Shown: positions 1 to 4,826, counted from the stretch's first letter. The stretch is DNA of 5,447 bases from Candidatus Moranbacteria bacterium UBA2206 (GCA_002328565.1 DCUU01000052.1:1-5447), one strand, 5' to 3'. The notes: generated by a model not told the origin, from the sequence alone. Numbers and translations: made by a program.

Positions 1-16
1 CCGAGGCGTTTTTTGA
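1..16 (+). terminator. Right half of a repeated terminator hairpin, cut by the window edge
   Basis: The window opens with CCGAGGCG followed by six T and GA. These 16 bases equal the right arm and T-tract of the two complete hairpins at 961-991 and 3029-3059; identity to the second copy runs on to base 19. The left arm lies outside the window. It probably terminates a gene to the left. It stands immediately before the promoter of the first operon. Confidence 0.75.
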
Positions 17-19
17 TTT

Positions 20-49
20 TTGACTTTTAGTTTCTAAATAAGCTATAAT
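20..49 (+). promoter_or_regulatory. Sigma70-type promoter of the GHKL ATPase/STAS operon, predicted leaderless
   Basis: TTGACT (20-25) and a perfect TATAAT (44-49) are separated by 18 bases. Counting the last base of the -10 box as -7 puts +1 at base 56, which is the A of the ATG of the following gene. No ribosome binding site could fit between. The boxes are seen directly; the start site is inferred. Confidence 0.8.
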
Positions 50-55
50 TGAACT

Positions 56-622
56 ATGGAAAATTTGCAAGAAAAATTAGCGTATGAATGGATAACGGGG
101 GAAGCTGGTAATGTTGATGTTGCTAGTGAATTTTATTGTGCGACGAGAGATGTATATGACGCGAGATTTGGCAGAATGATTAGGGAGCTTTTTGAAAAAA
201 GAGAAAATGACGCTTCAATTGTTTCTGCGGTGGTTGGTGAAATCGCTAATAATTCCTTTGATCATAATGTTGGGAATTGGAAAGATGTCCCAGGAATATT
301 TTTTGGTTATTCTTTTTCTGAAGATAAAATTGAAATAGTTCTAGCTGATAGAGGGCGGGGAATTTTCAATACACTCAAAAGAGTTAAGCCAGAAATCAAA
401 AACGACCGAGAAGCATTGATGACAGCTTTTACCGAAAGAATTTCTGGACGCGCGCCGGAAAAGCGGGGCAATGGATTGAAATTTGTGAAAGAAAATGTGC
501 AAAGCAAAAAAATGCATTTGAGTTTTTATTCTGGAAACGCCAAAGCAGAGCTGAATGATCAAATGAAAATAGAAGAAAATTCGGAAAATATCGAAGGATG
601 TTTAGCAATAATAACCTTATAA
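56..622 (+). CDS. GHKL-fold ATP-binding protein (histidine kinase-like/anti-sigma factor-like ATPase)
   Basis: This is a soluble 188-residue protein built around a HATPase_c (GHKL) domain. The N box is at about residues 61-71 (GEIANNSFDHN), the G1 box at 97-103 (ADRGRGI), and the G2 box at 137-141 (RGNGL). There is no HisKA dimerisation helix, phospho-acceptor histidine region, sensor or membrane segment, so it is not a classical sensor kinase. Stand-alone GHKL domains of this size include the SpoIIAB/RsbW serine kinases that bind a sigma factor or a STAS antagonist. The next gene, 4 nt downstream, is STAS-like, and this pairing recurs in bacteria, so a partner-switching role is the best guess. 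The substrate and target are unknown and no sigma factor lies in the window. The ATG at 56 is chosen because the N terminus is short and the promoter fits it exactly. GC content looks higher than in the genes to the right. Confidence 0.88.
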   Translation: MENLQEKLAYEWITGEAGNVDVASEFYCATRDVYDARFGRMIRELFEKRENDASIVSAVVGEIANNSFDHNVGNWKDVPGIFFGYSFSEDKIEIVLADRGRGIFNTLKRVKPEIKNDREALMTAFTERISGRAPEKRGNGLKFVKENVQSKKMHLSFYSGNAKAELNDQMKIEENSENIEGCLAIITL

Positions 623-626
623 TTTT

Positions 627-908
627 ATGCGTATCGAACTGCAAAAAATTGGCGATGTCTTAGTTTCTCGTCCCGCCGGTCGGGAGGCATTCTTGACGAT
701 TTCGGCTTATAATTTGAAAGATCTCAAAGAAGATGAGGAAATTGAAATTGATTTTTCTGGGGTGAAAGTCATAGCGCCATCTTGGGCGGATGAAGTGATC
801 ACAAAAATTGCCGAAAAGTTCAAAAATGTGAAATTGCTTAACGCCGAGAATGAAACTGTTCAAGCCACCCTCAAAACTTTGCGGGAATATTCGGATTTGA
901 AGATATAA
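627..908 (+). CDS. STAS-like protein of the DUF4325 type, partner of the upstream ATPase
   Basis: This small 93-residue protein has the pattern of STAS-like DUF4325 domains: a strand ending in IEIDFSGVKVIAP (residues 39-51), then SWADEVITKIAEKF (52-65) at the start of a helix, then a final strand and helix. In true STAS anti-anti-sigma factors the equivalent loop carries the serine phosphorylated by the partner kinase; Ser52 lies close to that position, but this correspondence is by eye. The start codon is 4 nt after the stop of the ATPase gene, with no convincing ribosome binding site next to it, so translational coupling within one operon is likely. The gene is followed by a perfect palindrome and a terminator, making this a self-contained two-gene unit. 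The family assignment is fairly confident; the function is inferred from the pairing. Confidence 0.82.
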   Translation: MRIELQKIGDVLVSRPAGREAFLTISAYNLKDLKEDEEIEIDFSGVKVIAPSWADEVITKIAEKFKNVKLLNAENETVQATLKTLREYSDLKI

Positions 909-912
909 AATT

Positions 913-941
913 GTAGAGACGCCCCGTCGGGGCGTCTCTAC
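913..941. repeat. Perfect 13-bp palindrome with 3-base loop (REP-like element)
   Basis: GTAGAGACGCCCC (913-925), loop GTC, then the exact complement GGGGCGTCTCTAC (929-941). It starts 4 nt after the STAS-like gene. There is no T-tract behind it, so it is not a simple terminator. GTAGAGACG...CGTCTCTAC palindromes are, as I recall, dispersed repeats in cyanobacteria and other bacteria. It may protect the 3' end of the operon mRNA. Confidence 0.85.
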
Positions 942-958
942 GCTTGAATATAAAATAC

Positions 959-991
959 AAAAAACGCCTTGGAAAATCCGAGGCGTTTTTT
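959..991. terminator. Bidirectional intrinsic terminator, complete copy of a repeated hairpin
   Basis: Left arm ACGCCTTGG (964-972), loop AAAAT, right arm CCGAGGCGT (978-986), with one T-G wobble. It is flanked by six A on the left (959-964) and six T on the right (986-991), so it can work on both strands. It serves the rightward operon ending at 908 and the leftward membrane gene ending at 1139. From 961 to 993 it differs from the copy at 3029-3061 by one base. Confidence 0.85.
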
Positions 992-1062
992 GAAACTTTA
1001 TAAAATCTCGAAATATTGACAAACTTTATAAAGAATTTTTTGGCGTAGGTAAGGTCACCTTT

Positions 1063-1091
1063 TTGAGTAGAGTCACAATAGTCTTTATAAA
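1063..1091 (+). promoter_or_regulatory. Candidate rightward promoter with no full gene behind it
   Basis: TTGAGT (1063-1068), 17 bases, TATAAA (1086-1091); the predicted start is near 1098. It points at an 11-codon ORF and then into the 3' end of the convergent gene at 1139-1519. The boxes are reasonable but not perfect, and AT-rich DNA gives chance matches. Confidence 0.4.
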
Positions 1092-1113
1092 AAATATAAA
1101 TATTGAGGTCGAG

Positions 1114-1149
1114 ATGTATGCGTTGTCGGATGTGATTTTTAAATTTTAA
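1114..1149 (+). pseudogene. 11-codon coding stub (MYALSDVIFKF)
   Basis: An ATG preceded by GAGG (1105-1108, five bases before it) opens a frame encoding MYALSDVIFKF and stops at TAA 1147-1149. The candidate promoter at 1063-1091 would transcribe it with a leader of about 16 nt. The promoter, ribosome-binding-like sequence and start codon together look like the beginning of a gene whose body has been lost; the frame overlaps the last codons of the convergent membrane gene. It could instead be chance. I cannot assign a family from 11 residues. Confidence 0.3.
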
Positions 1150-1519
1150 TACTTTTATTTTTGTACAATATTTTTATTGTAAGAATTATCGATACAAAAG
1201 TTATTGTTAATAGTATAGCATTAAATCCCGCAAAAAAAGTTATTATTAACATTAGTATCGAAAACATAATAACGGAAATCTTATTTTTTTTATAAATTCC
1301 AATTGATATGGCAATTAAAATAAATCCAAGCAATAAACGCATTATTCCCATAGTAATAATAAGCGAGGGTGGTATAATAGCTTCATTTTCGCTACTTGTT
1401 AGCCAACCTCCTGATAGTATCGCGAAAATGCCTCCGGATATATAGAATATTGTCAACACTCCGGAGATAAGACTCTCAGTTGCATATTCCCAATTAGATT
1501 TAATGGTATCAATATTCAT
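1139..1519 (-). CDS. Hypothetical small membrane protein, four predicted helices
   Basis: This is a 126-residue hydrophobic protein not assignable to a named family. Four membrane segments are visible at about residues 18-36, 50-76, 80-97 and 100-118. A short loop after the first carries charged residues (SSENEA), and the ends are KYK-rich (YKKNKIS, LYKNKSIKI), suggesting positive loops on the cytoplasmic side. There is no signal peptide, lipobox or catalytic motif. The gene is alone on its strand and convergent with the ATPase/STAS operon; the bidirectional terminator at 959-991 would end both. It is much more AT-rich than genes 56-908. The ATG at 1519 is the first in frame and follows an A-rich stretch without a Shine-Dalgarno sequence. 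Its upstream region shares a motif with that of the 111-residue gene at the far right. Function unknown. Confidence 0.72.
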   Translation of the reverse strand: MNIDTIKSNWEYATESLISGVLTIFYISGGIFAILSGGWLTSSENEAIIPPSLIITMGIMRLLLGFILIAISIGIYKKNKISVIMFSILMLIITFFAGFNAILLTITFVSIILTIKILYKNKSIKI

Positions 1520-1553
1520 ATTTTTTAGAGATTAGTTAATATTTATTTTTCTC

Positions 1554-1568
1554 TGTTATATGCGAACT
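1554..1568 (-). promoter_or_regulatory. Leader motif AGTTCG-CA-TATAACA upstream of the 126-residue gene
   Basis: Read on the minus strand, AGTTCG, two bases, then TATAACA stand 35 nt before the ATG. The same AGTTCG and TATAACA, without the two-base gap, stand 39 nt before the ATG of the leftward gene at 4920-5255. TATAAC could be a -10 box, but no good -35 box lies 16-18 bases before it, so this may be an extended or non-standard promoter or a protein site. Confidence 0.35.
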
Positions 1569-1592
1569 TGAGAGACGCTAATTTATAAACTA

Positions 1593-1621
1593 AATATAGC
1601 ATATTTTTAATAAATTCCCAA
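1593..1621 (-). promoter_or_regulatory. Alternative leftward extended -10 promoter
   Basis: On the minus strand TTGGGA (1621-1616), 17 bases, TATATT (1598-1593), with TGC directly before the -10 giving an extended -10 element. The predicted start is near 1586, a 66-nt leader for the 126-residue membrane gene. It competes with the TATAAC motif nearer the gene; I cannot decide between them. Confidence 0.35.
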
Positions 1622-1718
1622 AATTTGTTGCAAAAAATCGAAAGTGAGGTGAGATTTAGAGATTATAACCCAAACATTTTTTGATTTTCAAATTTTGTGG
1701 TAGAAAATAGCAAGCACC

Positions 1719-1796
1719 GACAAATATCAAAATTCAGCTTAAAATTGAGAATGTAATCGCATAATTTATACTAATTTTATGAATTATTCATCCTAA
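1719..1796 (+). pseudogene. Decayed duplicate of the ATPase gene leader and first codons
   Basis: Bases 1719-1778 align without gaps to 1828-1887, the leader of the DUF4143 ATPase gene, at a constant offset of 109 bases; I count 12 mismatches in 60. The alignment includes the ATG (1779-1781 against 1888-1890) and the second codon AAT. The copy then encodes only MNYSS and stops at TAA 1794-1796, inside a hairpin. Its -35 position reads CCGACA instead of TTGACA, so it is probably inactive. It looks like the 5' end of a paralogous ATPase gene that has lost its body. Confidence 0.6.
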
Positions 1797-1811
1797 AGCT
1801 TCGCTTTAGGA
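1791..1811. repeat. 9-bp stem-loop
   Basis: TCCTAAAGC (1791-1799), loop TTC, GCTTTAGGA (1803-1811), a perfect stem. No T-tract follows on either strand, so it is not a standard terminator. It sits exactly where the duplicated leader stops resembling the ATPase gene. Confidence 0.7.
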
Positions 1812-1825
1812 GACTTGGACGGTGC

Positions 1826-1854
1826 TTGACAAATATCAAAATTTAGTATAAAAT
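1826..1854 (+). promoter_or_regulatory. Sigma70-type promoter of the DUF4143 ATPase gene
   Basis: A perfect TTGACA (1826-1831), 17 bases, TAAAAT (1849-1854); TATAAA at 1847-1852 is an overlapping alternative with a 15-base spacer. The predicted start is near 1861, giving a leader of about 27 nt that has no Shine-Dalgarno sequence. Confidence 0.7.
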
Positions 1855-1887
1855 TGATATTGTAATATTAAAATTTATATAAATTAT

Positions 1888-3021
1888 ATGAATCATATCT
1901 CAAGATTACTTGAAAAATCGATAAAAAACGACTTATTTAAAGGTAAAGTTATTATTATATATGGAGCTAGGCAGGTTGGGAAAACCACTTTAGCAAAGAA
2001 AATCGCAGAAAAATATAAAAATGAAAGCCGTTATATAAACTGTGAAATGCTTTCTGCACAAGAAAATCTTTCTCGTCCGGAAGCTGAAACATTGAAATCA
2101 TATCTTGGAAATTATAAATTAGTAGTTTTAGATGAAGCACAAAACATAGAAAATATTGGGAGAATTTTAAAAATTATTGTGGATACATATCCTGAAATTC
2201 AGATAATAGCCACCGGATCGGCTAGTTTCGATTTGGCGAATAAAATATCTGAACCATTAACAGGAAGGACTTTTACTCATATGCTTTACCCACTCTCTTT
2301 AAAAGAGATTGAAAAGGAAAGTGATTTATTAAGCATAGAAGCGAAACTGGAAAATTTATTAAGATTTGGCAGTTATCCGGAAGTGTTAGATTTAGATGAG
2401 ATTTCCACCAAGCGCAAATTAGATGAAATAACTTCCAATTATTTATACAAAGATATACTAAATTTTGAAGGTGTAAAAAAATCAAGTCTTGTTAAGAATT
2501 TGTTAAAAGCTCTAGCTCTTCAGCTTGGACAAGAAGTTTCCTATCAAGAATTAGCTAATAAATTAGGAGTAAATCGTCTAACTGTGCAAAAGTATATTGA
2601 TATATTAGAACAATCGTTTATAATTTTTAAACTTAATTCTTTTTCACGCAATTTGCGAAAGGAAATCACCAAATCAATCAAGGTATATTTTTATGATTTA
2701 GGAATTCGAAATAGTTTGATTGAAAATTATAATCCGCTAGATATCAGAAATGATGTCGGGGCACTTTGGGAAAACTTTTGCATTTTGGAAAGAAAGAAAA
2801 ATAATGACGCGGAGTTTAACTTTGTAAATTCATATTTTTGGCGAACTTATGATCAAAAAGAAATTGACTATATTGAAGAAAGCGGAGGAAAAATTCGCGG
2901 TTTTGAATTTAAATGGAATGAAAAAAAGAAATTTAAGGCTCCAAAAGAGTTTATTGAAAAATATGACGCTACGGTGGAAAAAATTGATAGAAGTAATTAT
3001 TGGAAATTTTTGGGTCTGTAA
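1888..3021 (+). CDS. AAA-family ATPase with DUF4143 C-terminal domain
   Basis: This complete 377-residue protein has the usual size and order for the AAA_14/DUF4143 family. The Walker A motif is GARQVGKT (26-33), Walker B is LVVLDEAQ (78-85), and a sensor-like ATGSAS is at 108-113, followed by LTGRTF (124-129), whose arginine could be functional. A winged-helix-like segment, SYQELANKLGVNRLTVQKY (218-236), begins the DUF4143 region. The C-terminal part has the remnant of a PD-(D/E)XK fold, EIDYI (325-329) and FEFKW (339-343), so Asp327, Glu340 and Lys342 are the candidate triad. Family members occur in large numbers in archaea and CPR bacteria as stand-alone genes; their role is unsettled, with DNA-related or toxin-like roles proposed. 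There is no membrane segment. The start is set by the promoter and by the MNHISRLLEK opening. A terminator follows 8 nt after the stop, so it is transcribed alone. No frameshift or missing motif is seen. Confidence 0.93.
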   Translation: MNHISRLLEKSIKNDLFKGKVIIIYGARQVGKTTLAKKIAEKYKNESRYINCEMLSAQENLSRPEAETLKSYLGNYKLVVLDEAQNIENIGRILKIIVDTYPEIQIIATGSASFDLANKISEPLTGRTFTHMLYPLSLKEIEKESDLLSIEAKLENLLRFGSYPEVLDLDEISTKRKLDEITSNYLYKDILNFEGVKKSSLVKNLLKALALQLGQEVSYQELANKLGVNRLTVQKYIDILEQSFIIFKLNSFSRNLRKEITKSIKVYFYDLGIRNSLIENYNPLDIRNDVGALWENFCILERKKNNDAEFNFVNSYFWRTYDQKEIDYIEESGGKIRGFEFKWNEKKKFKAPKEFIEKYDATVEKIDRSNYWKFLGL

Positions 3022-3028
3022 ACGCAAG

Positions 3029-3059
3029 AAAACGCCTTGGGAAATCCGAGGCGTTTTTT
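3029..3059. terminator. Intrinsic terminator, second complete copy of the repeated hairpin
   Basis: Left arm ACGCCTTGG (3032-3040), loop GAAAT, right arm CCGAGGCGT (3046-3054), continued by A-T pairs, with six T at 3054-3059. It starts 8 nt after the ATPase stop codon. On the minus strand it ends in four T only, so it is weaker leftward, but it is the nearest classical terminator for the leftward gene ending at 3186. Confidence 0.87.
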
Positions 3060-3084
3060 GATTTCGGAGAACGGGAGCGATTGT

Positions 3085-3125
3085 ATGGGGGGGGGTGAAT
3101 ATTGACAGGTGAATACTCACCCCAT
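3085..3125. repeat. Nine-G tract within an inverted repeat
   Basis: ATGGGG starts at 3085, the G run is nine long (3087-3095) and is followed by TGA; TCACCCCAT lies at 3117-3125. With four G instead of nine the arms would be a perfect 9-bp inverted repeat. GGTGAATA also occurs twice (3094-3101, 3108-3115), and GGTGA/TCACC (3108-3112, 3117-3121) forms a tighter dyad inside the spacer of the neighbouring promoter. Confidence 0.6.
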
Positions 3126-3131
3126 TATAGT
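3102..3131 (+). promoter_or_regulatory. Strong rightward promoter without a gene, with operator-like dyad
   Basis: A perfect TTGACA (3102-3107), 18 bases, TATAGT (3126-3131). The predicted start is near 3138, just before the nested palindrome at 3140-3174. No rightward ORF follows, so any transcript would be a short structured RNA or antisense to the 3' end of the leftward 546-residue gene. The dyad GGTGA-ATAC-TCACC (3108-3121) in the spacer is placed like a repressor site. Confidence 0.5.
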
Positions 3132-3139
3132 TTAGTATC

Positions 3140-3174
3140 TTAGCGGACAGTCCGCTAAATTGCGGACTGTCCGC
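3140..3174. repeat. Nested palindrome: two self-complementary arms that also pair with each other
   Basis: GCGGACAGTCCGC (3143-3155) and GCGGACTGTCCGC (3162-3174) are exact complements separated by TAAATT, giving a 13-bp stem. Each arm is itself a palindrome around its central base; the first extends to TTAGCGGAC-A-GTCCGCTAA (3140-3158). The DNA could therefore fold as one long or two short hairpins. It lies 11 bases beyond the stop of the leftward 546-residue gene and has no T-tract. Confidence 0.85.
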
Positions 3175-3185
3175 GATTTGAGTTA

Positions 3186-4826
3186 TTAATTTGTTGGCCA
3201 TATTGATCTCATTTTTTCTTTTGCTTCACAATAAATCCTACAAATTTCTTTTTCTGTTTTCTTCATCTGATTTCCCAGATAATTTATCTCTATTATTTTT
3301 TTTGAGTCCAAGATATCACAATCCGAACATAATCCTTCACCGTTAGCTCCGAAAGAATAGCATACAGCCCTATCGGATGGTTTTAGTGAATCACAAGCTG
3401 AAAGATTTGTACTTTCGTACCTGTGAGGATCAAAGGCTTTTTCTTCCGCATTTATTCTTTCGGAAATTTCATTACACTCCTTTTTTATTTTTTCATCACC
3501 AAATGAATCACACATTAGACCATTAGAAGAGTAAACTCTAGTATTCGGATTTGTAGCAATTATTACCTCGGAATAACAGCTTTGTCTCTGGAGATTATTC
3601 TCAATCTGAAAGCATGCTTTCCACTTGGTTTCTTCTGGGATTTTAAGGTAACCTGAATTAGTAATATTATTTATCGCACTTGAATTAGTGGATTTTTCTC
3701 CGTATTGATTGATATAGTCCTGTACAATTCTGAGTCCTTCATAATCTACTATGAATACTTTAATACTAATTATTTTTTTAGTTTTGTTTATGTTTATAGT
3801 ACCAAGCGAATCTCCGTTTTTAGCGTAATTATTTAGCCACCCAAGAGAAACGACGCTTCCATTCGATTCCCATTTAATATCGCTATATTTTTGAAAATCA
3901 ATTTCGTCTGTTTTATAGAATCTATACGTGACATTATTGTTTGTTTCTTCTCTTTTGGCTATCCATTTATTTTTATTAGAAAATAATTTTTGGTAATATG
4001 CATCTGATTCTGTCGGAGAAGCCGACACGTTTATAGAGTCTGCCCTATAATATGAAAACGGTTCGTTTAAAGCACGTCCAGCATTATTGTTAATTGAGCC
4101 AAGTTTATATTCAGTAAAATTTAGAAAATCCTGAATAACATATTTATCGAAATTATCTTGATAAATTTTTTGATTTTCCAACGCTTCCTTGCTAAACATT
4201 TCTTTTACAGAAACTTCCCATGAATAATAACAACTCCAAACTAACAGAAGGGAGATGAATATAAAAGAAATAATTGTTATAATTTTTATGCCCCAATTAG
4301 TTATATTCGCATTTTGCATTTCTAAATCTTCAATAAATTCATTTTCTTTTATAGATTTTATCTTCCAGATGATACATATAAATAAATAAGGTAAAACTAA
4401 TTGAAGTAAAAAGATGCATAGACCGAATGTGATGGTGTAATCAAGTTCAAAGAAAAAAAGTTTTAAGCAACAAAGCACATAAAATGCCCATAAGGGCATT
4501 TTGCCAATAAGCGGAATAAAAAATAGCAAAATAAACAAAATAATTGAGAAAATAAATTTGTATTTATTTATTTTTAAAAAATTATTTGAGATATATAAAT
4601 AAGATAGAACACAACTTATATGATATGACACCAAGAGCTGGATTAGAATATATACTAGGAATATAGGAGTAAAGCCAGAAAAATTTAAATAGAGTAAAGG
4701 TGTTAAAAAGCCACCCGCGAATTCAAAACTCCAAATAATAAAAGGCACAAAAAAACTTAAGAAAAAAATAATTACCGTTACGAATAATTTGTTTTTATTA
4801 GCATAAAAAAAGTTTTTCCATGTCAT
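3186..4826 (-). CDS. Hypothetical membrane protein with cysteine-repeat C-terminal domain
   Basis: This 546-residue protein is not assignable to a named family. The N-terminal part has about six hydrophobic segments, near residues 14-33, 54-76, 90-107, 111-126, 131-154 and 180-200. The first may be an uncleaved anchor; no lipobox is seen. From about 205 on the protein is polar and rich in Asn, Ser and Tyr, as expected for an exported domain. Residues 400-546 contain ten cysteines (405, 417, 439, 451, 478, 489, 500, 503, 528, 533), including three spaced pairs C-x(10,11)-C that look like degenerate repeats. An even number of clustered cysteines suggests disulfides outside the membrane. No catalytic motif is evident. 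The 111-residue membrane gene ends 93 nt upstream on the same strand, so co-transcription is possible. The ATG at 4826 has no Shine-Dalgarno sequence. Strongly AT-rich, unlike the 56-908 operon. Confidence 0.8.
   Translation of the reverse strand: MTWKNFFYANKNKLFVTVIIFFLSFFVPFIIWSFEFAGGFLTPLLYLNFSGFTPIFLVYILIQLLVSYHISCVLSYLYISNNFLKINKYKFIFSIILFILLFFIPLIGKMPLWAFYVLCCLKLFFFELDYTITFGLCIFLLQLVLPYLFICIIWKIKSIKENEFIEDLEMQNANITNWGIKIITIISFIFISLLLVWSCYYSWEVSVKEMFSKEALENQKIYQDNFDKYVIQDFLNFTEYKLGSINNNAGRALNEPFSYYRADSINVSASPTESDAYYQKLFSNKNKWIAKREETNNNVTYRFYKTDEIDFQKYSDIKWESNGSVVSLGWLNNYAKNGDSLGTININKTKKIISIKVFIVDYEGLRIVQDYINQYGEKSTNSSAINNITNSGYLKIPEETKWKACFQIENNLQRQSCYSEVIIATNPNTRVYSSNGLMCDSFGDEKIKKECNEISERINAEEKAFDPHRYESTNLSACDSLKPSDRAVCYSFGANGEGLCSDCDILDSKKIIEINYLGNQMKKTEKEICRIYCEAKEKMRSIWPTN
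3351..3614 (-). repeat. Three degenerate C-x(10,11)-C repeats inside the 546-residue protein
   Basis: Residues 405-417 (CFQIENNLQRQSC), 439-451 (CDSFGDEKIKKEC) and 478-489 (CDSLKPSDRAVC) each begin and end with Cys. Copies 2 and 3 share CDS followed by a hydrophobic residue, and copies 1 and 3 continue CYS after the second Cys. The pattern suggests short helical hairpins closed by a disulfide. I recall similar C...CY repeats in exported proteins of CPR bacteria and small archaea, but have not verified this. Confidence 0.5.

Larger units (their letters stand above)
1711..1828. repeat. Segment bounded by a 9-bp inverted repeat, holding a leader copy and a hairpin
   Basis: CAAGCACCG (1711-1719) is the exact complement of CGGTGCTTG (1820-1828). 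Between them lie a decayed copy of the ATPase gene leader and a stem-loop. The last three bases of the right repeat (TTG) are the first three of the working -35 box of the ATPase gene. This may be a small inserted element or a recombination product. Confidence 0.55.
1520..1887. other. 368-base divergent intergenic region
   Basis: This AT-rich gap lies between the leftward membrane gene and the rightward ATPase gene. It contains leftward promoter candidates (1555-1621), a stretch from about 1622 to 1710 in which I see only a 9-bp inverted repeat (CAAAATTTG 1619-1627, CAAATTTTG 1689-1697) and no gene, and then the duplicated leader, hairpin and live promoter described separately. No ORF longer than a few codons fits a real gene. 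Confidence 0.6.

Noticed and set aside
307..644. Minus-strand open frames opposite the GHKL ATPase gene
   Set aside because: They are mirror frames of a gene with clear N, G1 and G2 boxes, and their translations show no recognisable domain.
660..1022. A 120-codon minus-strand frame across the STAS-like gene and terminator
   Set aside because: It runs through the 13-bp palindrome and the terminator hairpin, and lies opposite a well-supported gene.
1016..1032. TTGACA at 1016-1021 followed by TATAAA at 1027
   Set aside because: The spacing is only five bases, and no other -10 box lies at 16-18 bases, so it is not a usable promoter.
996..1091. CTTTATAAA occurring three times (996-1004, 1024-1032, 1083-1091)
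   Set aside because: The unit is short and AT-only apart from one base, the spacing is irregular, and one copy is simply the -10 region of a candidate promoter; no CRISPR-like or iteron pattern.
1554..1568. Resemblance of GTTATAT/GTTATAC-CGAAC to the core of integron attC sites
   Set aside because: No partner box or imperfect stem of attC type is found at a suitable distance on either strand at either place, and no integrase gene is present.
3124..3129. Perfect TATAAT on the minus strand within the orphan promoter
   Set aside because: No -35-like hexamer lies 16-18 bases before it on that strand, and there is no leftward gene directly behind it.
2830..3201. Frames on both strands across the end of the ATPase gene and the terminator
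   Set aside because: They read through the terminator and palindromes, overlap the conserved DUF4143 end, and have no start signals.
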